DNA from: Candidatus Melainabacteria bacterium
Lineage (GTDB): Bacteria; Cyanobacteriota; Vampirovibrionia; Obscuribacterales; Obscuribacteraceae
Direction: 5' to 3'
DNA length: 64,000 nucleotides
NCBI GenBank assembly: GCA_003153555.1
Contig: PLZS01000048.1
Location: forward strand, 113,568-177,567
Shown in pieces: positions 26,540-34,255 of the stretch. A program made the translations under genes and the position numbers. The notes under the pieces were generated by a model that was not told the DNA's origin, did not search any database, and worked only from the letters and a program-made list of their open reading frames with translations. Position 1 is the stretch's first letter; each line of letters starts with the position of its first letter.

Positions 26540-27346
26540 TTAGTTGTTATCCTTACCTGCGTACTTCTCAAGTTCAGAGGCGACTTGGTCCATTTCTTTA
26601 TAGAACTTTCTGCTCGATACTGGGTCGAGTTCGCCAGTTGCACTGTAAATGGCTTGGGTTGCTCCGATCGAGTCAAGTTCTCCCCTTAATTTAGCTGCTC
26701 TTTCATCGCTGAGCCGACCTTCAAGATAGTCTTTGATAATTCTTGCTTCTAAGTCAGAACGTCTGACGGAAAGATCATCTAGAACAAAAATTTGACCGTT
26801 AATGACGGTAAAGTGCGAGCCAGCGATGATTGGTGTGTATACCGGAACACCCGTAACGACAACAGTTCCAACTCTGGTTCCAATTAAGTCCAAGTCACGA
26901 GCGTACGCCACTGCCCGTTCGTATGTGATTTTGTTGGTTCCGGTTTCTTTTGCTATGCGACGAAGTTCAGACTTCATAGCAGCAGCTTCTTTAGCTGAAA
27001 TGTTCCCTTTGGCGTGCGCTGCGTCAATGATTTTATCCAGATCTTTGCGACGAGTTTCGATAGTGAGAACTAGCACTTCTGGTTGAGCAGTTCGAAAGTA
27101 GACTGTCCCAGTGGTACTGCCGGCAATGGCGACTGGCGCAATTGTTGTGGTAGTTGTTGTGACACCATTTGGTGTCGTGGAGAGCACTGTGGTGGGAGTT
27201 GTCAGCCCTTGTGTCCCCAACGTCGTCACTTCAGTCGTAGTTGTGCTCGTAGTGGTAGTATCAGCCTGCCCTGGTCCGGCCAAAGCGAGGCATGAGAGCA
27301 TCGCCGCAACCACCGCTGGCGTCCTGTAATTTCTGTGTAGCATCAT
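26540..27346 (-). CDS. Secreted Thr-rich protein with two helical modules
   Basis: 268 residues from ATG 27346 (GGAGG 5 nt upstream, immediately before a double ATG); longer in-frame starts lack support. Signal peptide MMLHRNYRTPAVVAAMLSCL, cleavage near GQA-D. A Thr/Ser/Val linker with runs of five or more Thr follows (~30-80). Two similar helical units come next: TRRKDLDKIIDAAHAKGNIS with KEAAAMKSELRRI, and RRSDLEARIIKDYLEGRLS with DERAAKLRGELDSI. These resemble the paired 'L..I..G+ls..eA..L+.EL..I' modules common in secreted proteins of Obscuribacter-like genomes; function unknown. Confidence 0.75.
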   Translation of the reverse strand: MMLHRNYRTPAVVAAMLSCLALAGPGQADTTTTSTTTTEVTTLGTQGLTTPTTVLSTTPNGVTTTTTTIAPVAIAGSTTGTVYFRTAQPEVLVLTIETRRKDLDKIIDAAHAKGNISAKEAAAMKSELRRIAKETGTNKITYERAVAYARDLDLIGTRVGTVVVTGVPVYTPIIAGSHFTVINGQIFVLDDLSVRRSDLEARIIKDYLEGRLSDERAAKLRGELDSIGATQAIYSATGELDPVSSRKFYKEMDQVASELEKYAGKDNN

Positions 27347-27554
27347 AAATCCTCCAAACATTAGCTGTAGTTTTAAGATCGACGTTTTTGCCGAACTCAT
27401 AGATAGTGAAAGGTTTCCCTGGCCGAGCGGCTGTTGACGGACCCAAATTAGGCTTAGTTCCTGCCTGCTTTCGATTTTGAAACAAACCGCAATGTTCGGC
27501 ATTGGGTACCGTTTCCAAAAACGGGAAGCCTTGCCTGGTTTAGCTTTGCGGTCC

Positions 27555-27568
27555 AACCGTCAACGGTT
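27555..27568. repeat. AACCGTCAACGGTT palindrome (copy 3)
   Basis: Between two minus-strand genes, 46 nt past the stop of the large TPR membrane protein and about 200 nt upstream of the next start. Extends to CAACCGTCAACGGTTG; no T-run. Confidence 0.85.
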
Positions 27569-27613
27569 GAATACACCTGGACAGTATATCTCTTAACCAG
27601 TCCGCAGTCCGCA

Positions 27614-30600
27614 TTACATGCTTGAAGCTTCTACAGGTGGTTTCTTCTTTGTTTTTTGTTTGGTCTTCTGAGTTTGATAGCCCAGCCACGCCAGTCCACC
27701 TATAAATACGACAATAGAGGCGATCTGGAAATATGAGCTGTATGGGGTGGCGGCAAGTTTTGTACAGCCGGTTAGGATGACCATCAGAGGTGCCCAGATA
27801 ACGCCAAATAGCTCAATTGAGGATCGCTGGGAGGCTTTATCCTTACTCTTAGTGAACAGCATGAAGAACACGAACGAGGTTATTAGAAATCCGACGATTG
27901 GAAGGTACGTAGCTAATACAGTTAGCGGGCTCACGGGATTCGAAGCTTTTGTAACTCGCATTGGCAGAGCTATATCAGAAGGCTTTTCATTCTTCAAATC
28001 GGCAGCTGCTGGTGTTACATCGATGCCATTCTTATAAATGAGCAAGAGTACTTTTCCATCTGCTCGACTTAGGAAAGATCCATCGCGGTCGCGCCCGTGC
28101 ACATAGAATACACTGGCAACCGGTTGTTTCTGGTTTGATGATGCAGCTGAGATTTGACCGGCTTTGGCGCCAGGTTCACCCTCCCATCCACCACCGTCCT
28201 CTAAGCTAGTATCAAATTTGGATTTAATAAATACTTGTTGGCCATCCAGTTTGGCAGGCCAAGTGATACTACTTGCGGTGATAGAATTCGCTAGCCCGCC
28301 GAAAGGATTTTTGTAAGGCAAAGATTTGACAATTTTTTCAAGCTCTTTGCCGTCAGGATATTTTCCTTTAGCTTTGTAATAAGCTTGTGCTTTGTTGCCA
28401 AGCTCAAGCATCTTCGCACAGGTAACATTTTCAGGTGCATGCAGATCAAAGTAAACAAACCCGTCAGCGTCTTTTATTCCTTGTGGGATTTCGTAGACAA
28501 AATTACTGCTGTTCACTTTAGCGGAGAGAACATCCAAGTCATCCGCAGGAGTTCCATTCCAAGAACTATATTCGTACTTATAATGTTTGCCAAAGCTATC
28601 CTTTACTGCCGCGTTTTGACTGACAAAGGAGATGGTCGAAATGCCGTCAAGGCTTTTATAGACTCTCTTTTCGTTTTTCCCTTGTGCGTCCACGACGGGT
28701 TTCGAATAGTCAGTTCGTAGATTAATAGTCCAAATAACTAGACCGATTACTACCACTAAGAAGAGAGCCAGTCTAATCCAAACAGAACCGGCGCCTACAC
28801 TTCCACTTTGACTAGCTCCCGATGTGCGTAATTTTTCAGCTCGCCCGTCCGATTCACGTAAAGGTGCTCTTGATGCTTTGCTTTCTCGCACAGAAGCATC
28901 GTCGAGTGAGCTGCCAGAGAGAATGATCGGTGTACCGGATTCAGCTGCGGCTCTTGCTTCAGCTTCTGCCATGACGTTCAGTTCATTCAACATCTTAATT
29001 TCGTCTGCAGACAGAGCCGAATGTCGCCCAGAGGTCTCTTCGGATTTAGGTTTTTCGGCTGACGGTGGTTCAGCTCCTTCACTGCGCATCAGCATGGTGC
29101 CGTAGCCTTCCAGTACCTTCGCTAAAAGAGGATCGCCTGGTACTAGAGATTGCTGCCCAAGTCTAAATGCACGCTTGTACATAGAATCTGCTTCGCCAGT
29201 CAGATTCAGGGACTCTGACGTCTTCGCGATTTTATAAAGTGTGGAGATCATCTCTCTGTCAGGTGACGAAACTTTTTCGTGAAGAATCAACAAACGCCTA
29301 AAGAGTTGCAAAGTCTCCTTATACTTTTTCAGCTCGAATAAGTTGTCACCCATTTTGTCCAAGCAATACACAAGCAGTGGATCGTTATCGTCACCCACCG
29401 TATCAAGCTTTTCCAAGACATTTGCAAAAATTGGCTCAGCCGCCTTGTATTGCTTCATTCTATAAGCCGTATCTGCATCTGTGATCAGTCTGCCGATCTC
29501 ATCACCGGGAATTATTGGTATAGATTCTTCTTCTACAAATTCTTCTTTTGTTTCGCTAAAGAAGCTTCCAGTCAAACCTTCATCCTGTTGATTGGGCACG
29601 CTTTCAGCGTGTGGTTGGGGCACACTTTCAGCGTGTGGTTGGGTTAGACCTTCCTCAATATTTAATGCTTCAGTAGTTTCAGCCGAGTTAACCATGAAAC
29701 GTCCAGTTTCCTTTTGATCAAAACCTGGATCGTTTGAGGGTTTCATCGAGGAGGCGCCTAATTTTGGTTTTTCGGCACTAAAGATTTTTGCTCTTTGTCC
29801 GAATTTGCCACCAAGTAAGCCACCTTTGGCGGATTTTTCCTCCGTTTCGGCCGGAGACGAATTGCCTATTTGATCTAAAGTACTGGGGTCGTAAGGTTTG
29901 GTAGTGCCGATTTGATCCAATGCGCTTGGATCGTAAGGTTTATAAGTGCCGATTTGATCTAAGGCGCTTGGATGGATGTCGTCTGAGTCTGAATCTTCGA
30001 TAAATTGATCTAATACGCTTCCAATTGGATCAAAAGCATCAGGAGCTGACTGGTTAGACTCTGTGTTGGCTGTCCCTGTATCGAGACCGATTTGATTCAA
30101 CTCGGTGGCATCATACGATTTAGGCTGAGCAGCAGCATCTTTTTTTACGAACTGCCCGATTAAAGGTCGCACCGTGGGGTCTTTCTTGCCAGCAAACTTG
30201 CCTAATAAACCTTTTCTTTCAGGTGTAGATTGGGCCTCATTTGAAACAAAAATTTTGTCGTTGATTTCCTTTTCTGCAGCGATTTGATCTAGAACGCTTT
30301 TGTCGTAAGTATCATTGTTTGCAGTGTCTTTGACCCCAATGGAATCTAGCGTGGACAGATTATACGCGGGTATTACTGCTTCACCTTTGGACGTGTCGAC
30401 TTCGAGCGATTCTGTCGCGGAATCAATGTCTAATTGATCCGATGGCAAGCTAATTCCTTGGGTTTCAACTGTTTCAGGATCGTAGCTAAATTCAGCTTGT
30501 GTCGCGCTCGTTTCTTCAAAAATCCCAAGGGCATCTTGCTCCTGTTCCGAGTCGACTGGGTTTATTTCGAAAGCATGCTGCTCTTCTTGAATCTCATCTT

Positions 30601-31135
30601 CTTGCTGTTCTGACTCACCATCAGAAGACTGTGCCTCGGCGGTTTCAGTCCCGAACCTGCTCGTCTCGTTACTAATTTCAGGCGTATCGCCGCTGTCGAT
30701 TTCGTATACGATGTCCGGTGTATCTTGAACAGTCTCGTCTGACGAAAGATCAAAACCAGGAGCATCTTTTATTTGTGCTGCGTAACTAGATAAAGGTGAC
30801 TCGTCTGCATCTGCATCGCTAAAGGTCACCATGTCATCCAATCCGATATCAGCGTAGAGTGATTCGGTCAATGGAACTTCAATGCCATGGGCGCTACCTT
30901 CCCCTATCTCATCATCATCGTAATCGACTGGTATGCGATTTCTGGGTTCGGGAATCTCTATAGCCTTTTCTTCAGGTACCGATAACGCTTGAAACTCTCC
31001 GGTAATTGAACCAGGCGAGCTTTTCCCTTTTTGTAAAAACCGGGCAGCTAAAATGCCGAAGGTTTTCTTCGGGGCGTCATTTGCCTCTTCTCCGCCATTT
31101 TGGGCTGCTTCTGAGTCAACCTTGTCTTCGGCCAA
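27614..31135 (-). CDS. Large TPR membrane protein with repeated LDQIG motifs
   Basis: 1173 residues from TTG 31135 (GGGGGA just upstream). Residues ~1-550 are acidic and disordered, carrying about six copies of a 10-residue motif [YI]xxSxLDQIG (for example YDPSALDQIG) and a duplicated PHAESVP. Residues ~560-690 are TPRs (ADTAYRMKQYKAAEPIFANVLEKL...). A TM helix follows near 800 (RLALFLVVVIGLVIWTI), then an exported ~230-residue region, then three C-terminal TM helices (about 1060-1150) and a Lys-rich end. The long soluble N-terminus would be cytoplasmic. It may act as a membrane scaffold; no family match is recognised. Confidence 0.8.
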   Translation of the reverse strand: MAEDKVDSEAAQNGGEEANDAPKKTFGILAARFLQKGKSSPGSITGEFQALSVPEEKAIEIPEPRNRIPVDYDDDEIGEGSAHGIEVPLTESLYADIGLDDMVTFSDADADESPLSSYAAQIKDAPGFDLSSDETVQDTPDIVYEIDSGDTPEISNETSRFGTETAEAQSSDGESEQQEDEIQEEQHAFEINPVDSEQEQDALGIFEETSATQAEFSYDPETVETQGISLPSDQLDIDSATESLEVDTSKGEAVIPAYNLSTLDSIGVKDTANNDTYDKSVLDQIAAEKEINDKIFVSNEAQSTPERKGLLGKFAGKKDPTVRPLIGQFVKKDAAAQPKSYDATELNQIGLDTGTANTESNQSAPDAFDPIGSVLDQFIEDSDSDDIHPSALDQIGTYKPYDPSALDQIGTTKPYDPSTLDQIGNSSPAETEEKSAKGGLLGGKFGQRAKIFSAEKPKLGASSMKPSNDPGFDQKETGRFMVNSAETTEALNIEEGLTQPHAESVPQPHAESVPNQQDEGLTGSFFSETKEEFVEEESIPIIPGDEIGRLITDADTAYRMKQYKAAEPIFANVLEKLDTVGDDNDPLLVYCLDKMGDNLFELKKYKETLQLFRRLLILHEKVSSPDREMISTLYKIAKTSESLNLTGEADSMYKRAFRLGQQSLVPGDPLLAKVLEGYGTMLMRSEGAEPPSAEKPKSEETSGRHSALSADEIKMLNELNVMAEAEARAAAESGTPIILSGSSLDDASVRESKASRAPLRESDGRAEKLRTSGASQSGSVGAGSVWIRLALFLVVVIGLVIWTINLRTDYSKPVVDAQGKNEKRVYKSLDGISTISFVSQNAAVKDSFGKHYKYEYSSWNGTPADDLDVLSAKVNSSNFVYEIPQGIKDADGFVYFDLHAPENVTCAKMLELGNKAQAYYKAKGKYPDGKELEKIVKSLPYKNPFGGLANSITASSITWPAKLDGQQVFIKSKFDTSLEDGGGWEGEPGAKAGQISAASSNQKQPVASVFYVHGRDRDGSFLSRADGKVLLLIYKNGIDVTPAAADLKNEKPSDIALPMRVTKASNPVSPLTVLATYLPIVGFLITSFVFFMLFTKSKDKASQRSSIELFGVIWAPLMVILTGCTKLAATPYSSYFQIASIVVFIGGLAWLGYQTQKTKQKTKKKPPVEASSM
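29594..29641. repeat. 24-bp direct duplication inside the TPR membrane protein gene
   Basis: Two adjacent 24-bp units differ at a single base and encode PHAESVP-Q / PHAESVP-N on the minus strand. This is a recent in-frame tandem duplication in the disordered region. Confidence 0.85.
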
Positions 31136-31344
31136 TATTCCCCCGTACCTATTTGCAGTGCATGGCAGCCGCAGAGGTTAGTGTCAGCGGTACACAGTTT
31201 ACTAATACCACCATTTATTATGTACAAACCACGCCAACTTTGCTTCTTGTTTATCACGTCGTCTTTTCTGTGGCAACTCAGAATCTGGCACTTTTATCTG
31301 ACGTGTTACGTCGGAAGCGGCTATAGAGAACGGAGGACGGAGCG

Positions 31345-31746
31345 ATGGAGTTTTTTATTAGACTAGCTTTGAAAGCCTTGGCATTTGTGTATCTTTTGCC
31401 GATGCTCGGAGGAATTGATTTTCATGGCAACTTCGTCGCCGCTGTATGTTTGGCTGTCGTATTCAGTCTGATGCTCTGGGGCGTGGAGGTAGCGGCGATG
31501 GCATTGAGCGCTTACCTCACAGTCATGACTTTTGGACTAGCGCTTTTGGTTCTGATACCTGTTTGGCTGCTTGGTTTCTGGTTGTTACCGGCGTTCGCCT
31601 TGAAATTAGTGGCTGATTTCATGCCTCAGTACCTTACTGTCTCGGGCTGGGGTCCGGCTATTCTCGGCGGGCTGCTAATGATGGTAATTAGCCTGATTAC
31701 AGGTGGAGTAACGGACGCTATGAAGGCGCGACGTCAAACTGTTTAA
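31345..31746 (+). CDS. Phage-holin-4-like (COG1950-type) membrane protein
   Basis: 133 residues, nearly all hydrophobic, with four TM helices: ~5-22, ~28-52, ~55-88 and ~105-125. The layout and the MVISLITGGVTDAMKARR end resemble the YvlD/phage-holin-family-4 proteins that are common in cyanobacterial and Gram-positive chromosomes and are not phage-borne. The ATG is preceded by GGAGGACGGAG. Divergent from the large TPR gene with a 209-nt gap. Physiological role unknown, possibly membrane stress. Confidence 0.65.
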   Translation: MEFFIRLALKALAFVYLLPMLGGIDFHGNFVAAVCLAVVFSLMLWGVEVAAMALSAYLTVMTFGLALLVLIPVWLLGFWLLPAFALKLVADFMPQYLTVSGWGPAILGGLLMMVISLITGGVTDAMKARRQTV

Positions 31747-31847
31747 GTCAACTGACTGTAACTGAGAGCACAAATGTTCATGACAAGGATATGCAGCGGC
31801 AATCTCTGTCCCGCAAAAAACTCACTAACTCTAAAGGAGCTAACGAT

Positions 31848-32345
31848 ATGTACACTTACAAATTAGCAAAATCTCTGACCCTGGCTGCATTTTTGGCAAC
31901 CACGGCGGCAACGACAGCGAGTTTTTCGGAAAGTTCGGCCAGCCTGCAGGCAGGATCATCATCGTCAACGATGAACAACACCCAGGCCGCTCGCGAAACA
32001 TCGACGCAATCATCAACAGAAAATAACTCCCAGTCTTCTACTCATCAGGCCAGTCAGGCGTCGACCCAAAACAATTCAAATGGTAGCTCTGAAGCCGTGG
32101 GCGGAACGTTAAACACAAACAACCGTTCGACACTCAACACTTCACCTGCAGTTGGGGCTGGAGCGCGTGCGGTCAACTCAAACACTAACTCAAGCCGAAC
32201 AGTATCAGCGGCGACAGTTTTGCCGACTCGACACACACCTAGAGCGGTGACCCGCTCCTACAGATGGAATTCGGCCTCAAGAAAGAGGTCTTTCAGCACA
32301 ACATACATGAATAAAACAATTCATCAAGCAGCCGTCACTCGTTAA
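31848..32345 (+). CDS. Secreted Ser/Asn/Thr-rich protein
   Basis: 165 residues from ATG 31848, set by AAGGAG 8 nt upstream; an in-frame ATG at 31791 lacks one. Signal peptide MYTYKLAKSLTLAAFLATTA with cleavage after the TASFS region. The mature part is low-complexity Ser/Thr/Asn/Gln (SSSSTMNNTQAAR, QSSTENNSQSSTHQ) ending in a basic Arg/Ser tail. Likely a surface or matrix polypeptide; no family recognised. Followed by a good terminator. Confidence 0.75.
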   Translation: MYTYKLAKSLTLAAFLATTAATTASFSESSASLQAGSSSSTMNNTQAARETSTQSSTENNSQSSTHQASQASTQNNSNGSSEAVGGTLNTNNRSTLNTSPAVGAGARAVNSNTNSSRTVSAATVLPTRHTPRAVTRSYRWNSASRKRSFSTTYMNKTIHQAAVTR

Positions 32346-32366
32346 TAGAGAGATCGACTGGAGTGG

Positions 32367-32403
32367 AACCGGTCACGTGGTCAAATATCCGTGACTGGTT
32401 TTT
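32367..32403 (+). terminator. Intrinsic terminator after the Ser/Asn-rich secreted protein
   Basis: AACCGGTCACG pairs with CGTGACTGGTT (11 bp with one G-T wobble, 12-nt loop) and runs directly into five Ts, 22 nt after the stop codon. Confidence 0.8.
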
Positions 32404-32439
32404 GCGATATCATTTTTGGGTCAAAGCACTGAGGCATGA

Positions 32440-32877
32440 ATGCCGGCAAAAACTGTAACTATTGAGCTTCTCAACGAAAGAAGTAAAGGGCACTTGCCAG
32501 GATTGATAGGTCTGAAAGTCATTGCTCTTTCAGCCGGCAAGTTAACCAGCGTTCTGAAAATCAGGGACGAATTACTCGCTCCAAACGGATATTTACACGC
32601 CGCATCAGTAGTGGCGCTGGCCGACACAAGTTGCGGCTACGGTTCTGTTGCTAACTTGCCCAGTGGAGCAACTGGATTTACGACCATCGAGCTCAAAAGT
32701 AATTTTATTGGCACCGCCCGTAGTGGCTCGATCACATGCGTGGCCACCCTTTTGCATGGCGGCAAAGGCACTCAGGTCTGGGATGCTGTCGTCACCAACG
32801 ACGCTACTGAAAAGGCGATTTGCTTATTCAGGTGCACGCAAATGATTTTGTATCCCTTGGTCAATAAACGAAAGTGA
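32440..32877 (+). CDS. PaaI-type hotdog thioesterase
   Basis: 145 residues. Hotdog pattern: GHLPGLIGLKVIALSAGKLTSVLKI, LLAPNGYLHAASVVALADTSCGYGS (helix with the LHA-[SG]-x-x-[SA]-L-[AT]-D signature), ATGFTTIELKSNFIGTARSG and a final strand ICLFRCTQMIL. Members hydrolyse aryl- or acyl-CoA thioesters; the Asp in ALADT sits at the usual catalytic helix. Cytosolic. Convergent with the phosphodiester glycosidase gene (11-nt gap). Confidence 0.85.
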   Translation: MPAKTVTIELLNERSKGHLPGLIGLKVIALSAGKLTSVLKIRDELLAPNGYLHAASVVALADTSCGYGSVANLPSGATGFTTIELKSNFIGTARSGSITCVATLLHGGKGTQVWDAVVTNDATEKAICLFRCTQMILYPLVNKRK

Positions 32878-32888
32878 TTCTGTATCAA

Positions 32889-34031
32889 TTATTGGTCCGC
32901 TATCGATGGTCTTGCCCCTTTTTGAAACTGTTCCCACGAAGTAATCAAGTTTTGCGGCGCTTTATTTTTCGCGTCGTAGACTACTAATACATTGGTGAGC
33001 GGTCGCCCAGCTGGGACTACAACTGAGCCATTATATGCCAGTGCTCGTGAGGCACCACCGTCTAAATTGAGAGCTTCTGCGCAGCCCAGTTCTTTCATCA
33101 AATGGGCTTCCTGTGTTAATGATAGTCCGTTTAGAAACGTGCACAAAATAAGTTTGTCTCGTTTTTGCGTATAACCAAGGGCACAGCGCGGCCCGATTCC
33201 AGTAACATGGGAATCGGTAAATCCTTCTTTTTCAGGATAAACCCAGATTTCGCCATCTTTGAGTAGACGCGGTCCGCAAGTGAGTGAAAACCAGTGTTCA
33301 TCCCAATTGGGTGTACCATCAACGCGGGCGGTAATCATCACCGGTACATTGTGTTCGGTCAAGCCGAAAGTGGTCCCAAAATTTTCCCATTGGCTATATT
33401 TTAGAAATTTTCCGCCTGATATCATATTACCCATGACCCTTTTTTGTAGATCTTTACTGAAAAAGGTGCCGTTTATAACCACACTGCCGTGGGCTTTTTT
33501 GACAAGTGAATCGAAAGGCTCATCACCATGAGATAGATCTTTGTCATTGGCTTTTACCGCATCGTTGGCTAGACTTAGTCCGATAAAAGTCTCAGGATCT
33601 TTCAAATCAATTATCGTCTCATAGAGCGGAATGTTTGCCACCGTTGTTTTTACAAATTGGACAGGTTTCCCTTTTTTTATAGCTTTGACGATCTTAGGTG
33701 CACTTGGTTGAGCAAATGGGGGCACTGGCATGATGCTGACTTTAGGCGGCTCTGGTATTTCGAATTCTGGTATTGGCAGCGACAGCTTCGGTTCGGCAAG
33801 ATGATTTTTGCTTTGAGCGCTCTCATACTCAGTCTGTCGAGATTGGAACAGTGTTGAAAGGAAAGTGCCAGTATGCTCCAGCCCGATTGCAGCGGAGCCC
33901 AGCATGTCACGTTTTATTGGTGCGGGTGCATGAACCCATAGGAACAGCAGTCCGACAAAAAGTGCCAGCGCAAATAACGTGCCTGCAATTCTGCTTATTA
34001 GCGGTGTCAAATTATTTGGCGCTTCACTCAT
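32889..34031 (-). CDS. Membrane-anchored phosphodiester glycosidase (NAGPA-like)
   Basis: 380 residues. One N-terminal TM helix (~14-32, IAGTLFALALFVGLLFLWV) is followed by a Pro-rich stalk (~70-120). The catalytic domain (~135-355) has GSVVINGTFFSKD, RVMGNMISGGKFL, GPRCALGYTQKRDKLILCTF and ELGCAEALNLDGGASRALAYNG, the signature of the phosphodiester glycosidase / DUF2233 family related to the mammalian 'uncovering enzyme'. Bacterial members act outside the membrane on sugar phosphodiesters or related exopolymers. Adjacent to a class A PBP, which fits a cell-envelope role. Confidence 0.88.
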   Translation of the reverse strand: MSEAPNNLTPLISRIAGTLFALALFVGLLFLWVHAPAPIKRDMLGSAAIGLEHTGTFLSTLFQSRQTEYESAQSKNHLAEPKLSLPIPEFEIPEPPKVSIMPVPPFAQPSAPKIVKAIKKGKPVQFVKTTVANIPLYETIIDLKDPETFIGLSLANDAVKANDKDLSHGDEPFDSLVKKAHGSVVINGTFFSKDLQKRVMGNMISGGKFLKYSQWENFGTTFGLTEHNVPVMITARVDGTPNWDEHWFSLTCGPRLLKDGEIWVYPEKEGFTDSHVTGIGPRCALGYTQKRDKLILCTFLNGLSLTQEAHLMKELGCAEALNLDGGASRALAYNGSVVVPAGRPLTNVLVVYDAKNKAPQNLITSWEQFQKGARPSIADQ

Positions 34032-34255
34032 TTTTTTAAGAAAGTCAAAATCGGAATCATTATTCTATTGAAATAATTGAAAAAAGCACTCTGCTTTACC
34101 CTGACTTTTCCGCTTCATATCACCACTCTAGCATTGAACAGCCCGCTGTCTTTATCCCAGGCAAGTATTCCGCGAGTGGAGGCGGTCGGCACAAAGTCTT
34201 AAATCCTGATGCGTTGCGCGAGTGGCTGAGAACTATAACTGAAGCGTTTCAGGTG

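Noticed and set aside
31345..31746. Prophage, suggested by the holin-like protein
   Set aside because: No phage structural, lysis or integrase genes nearby; COG1950-type membrane proteins are ordinary chromosomal genes.
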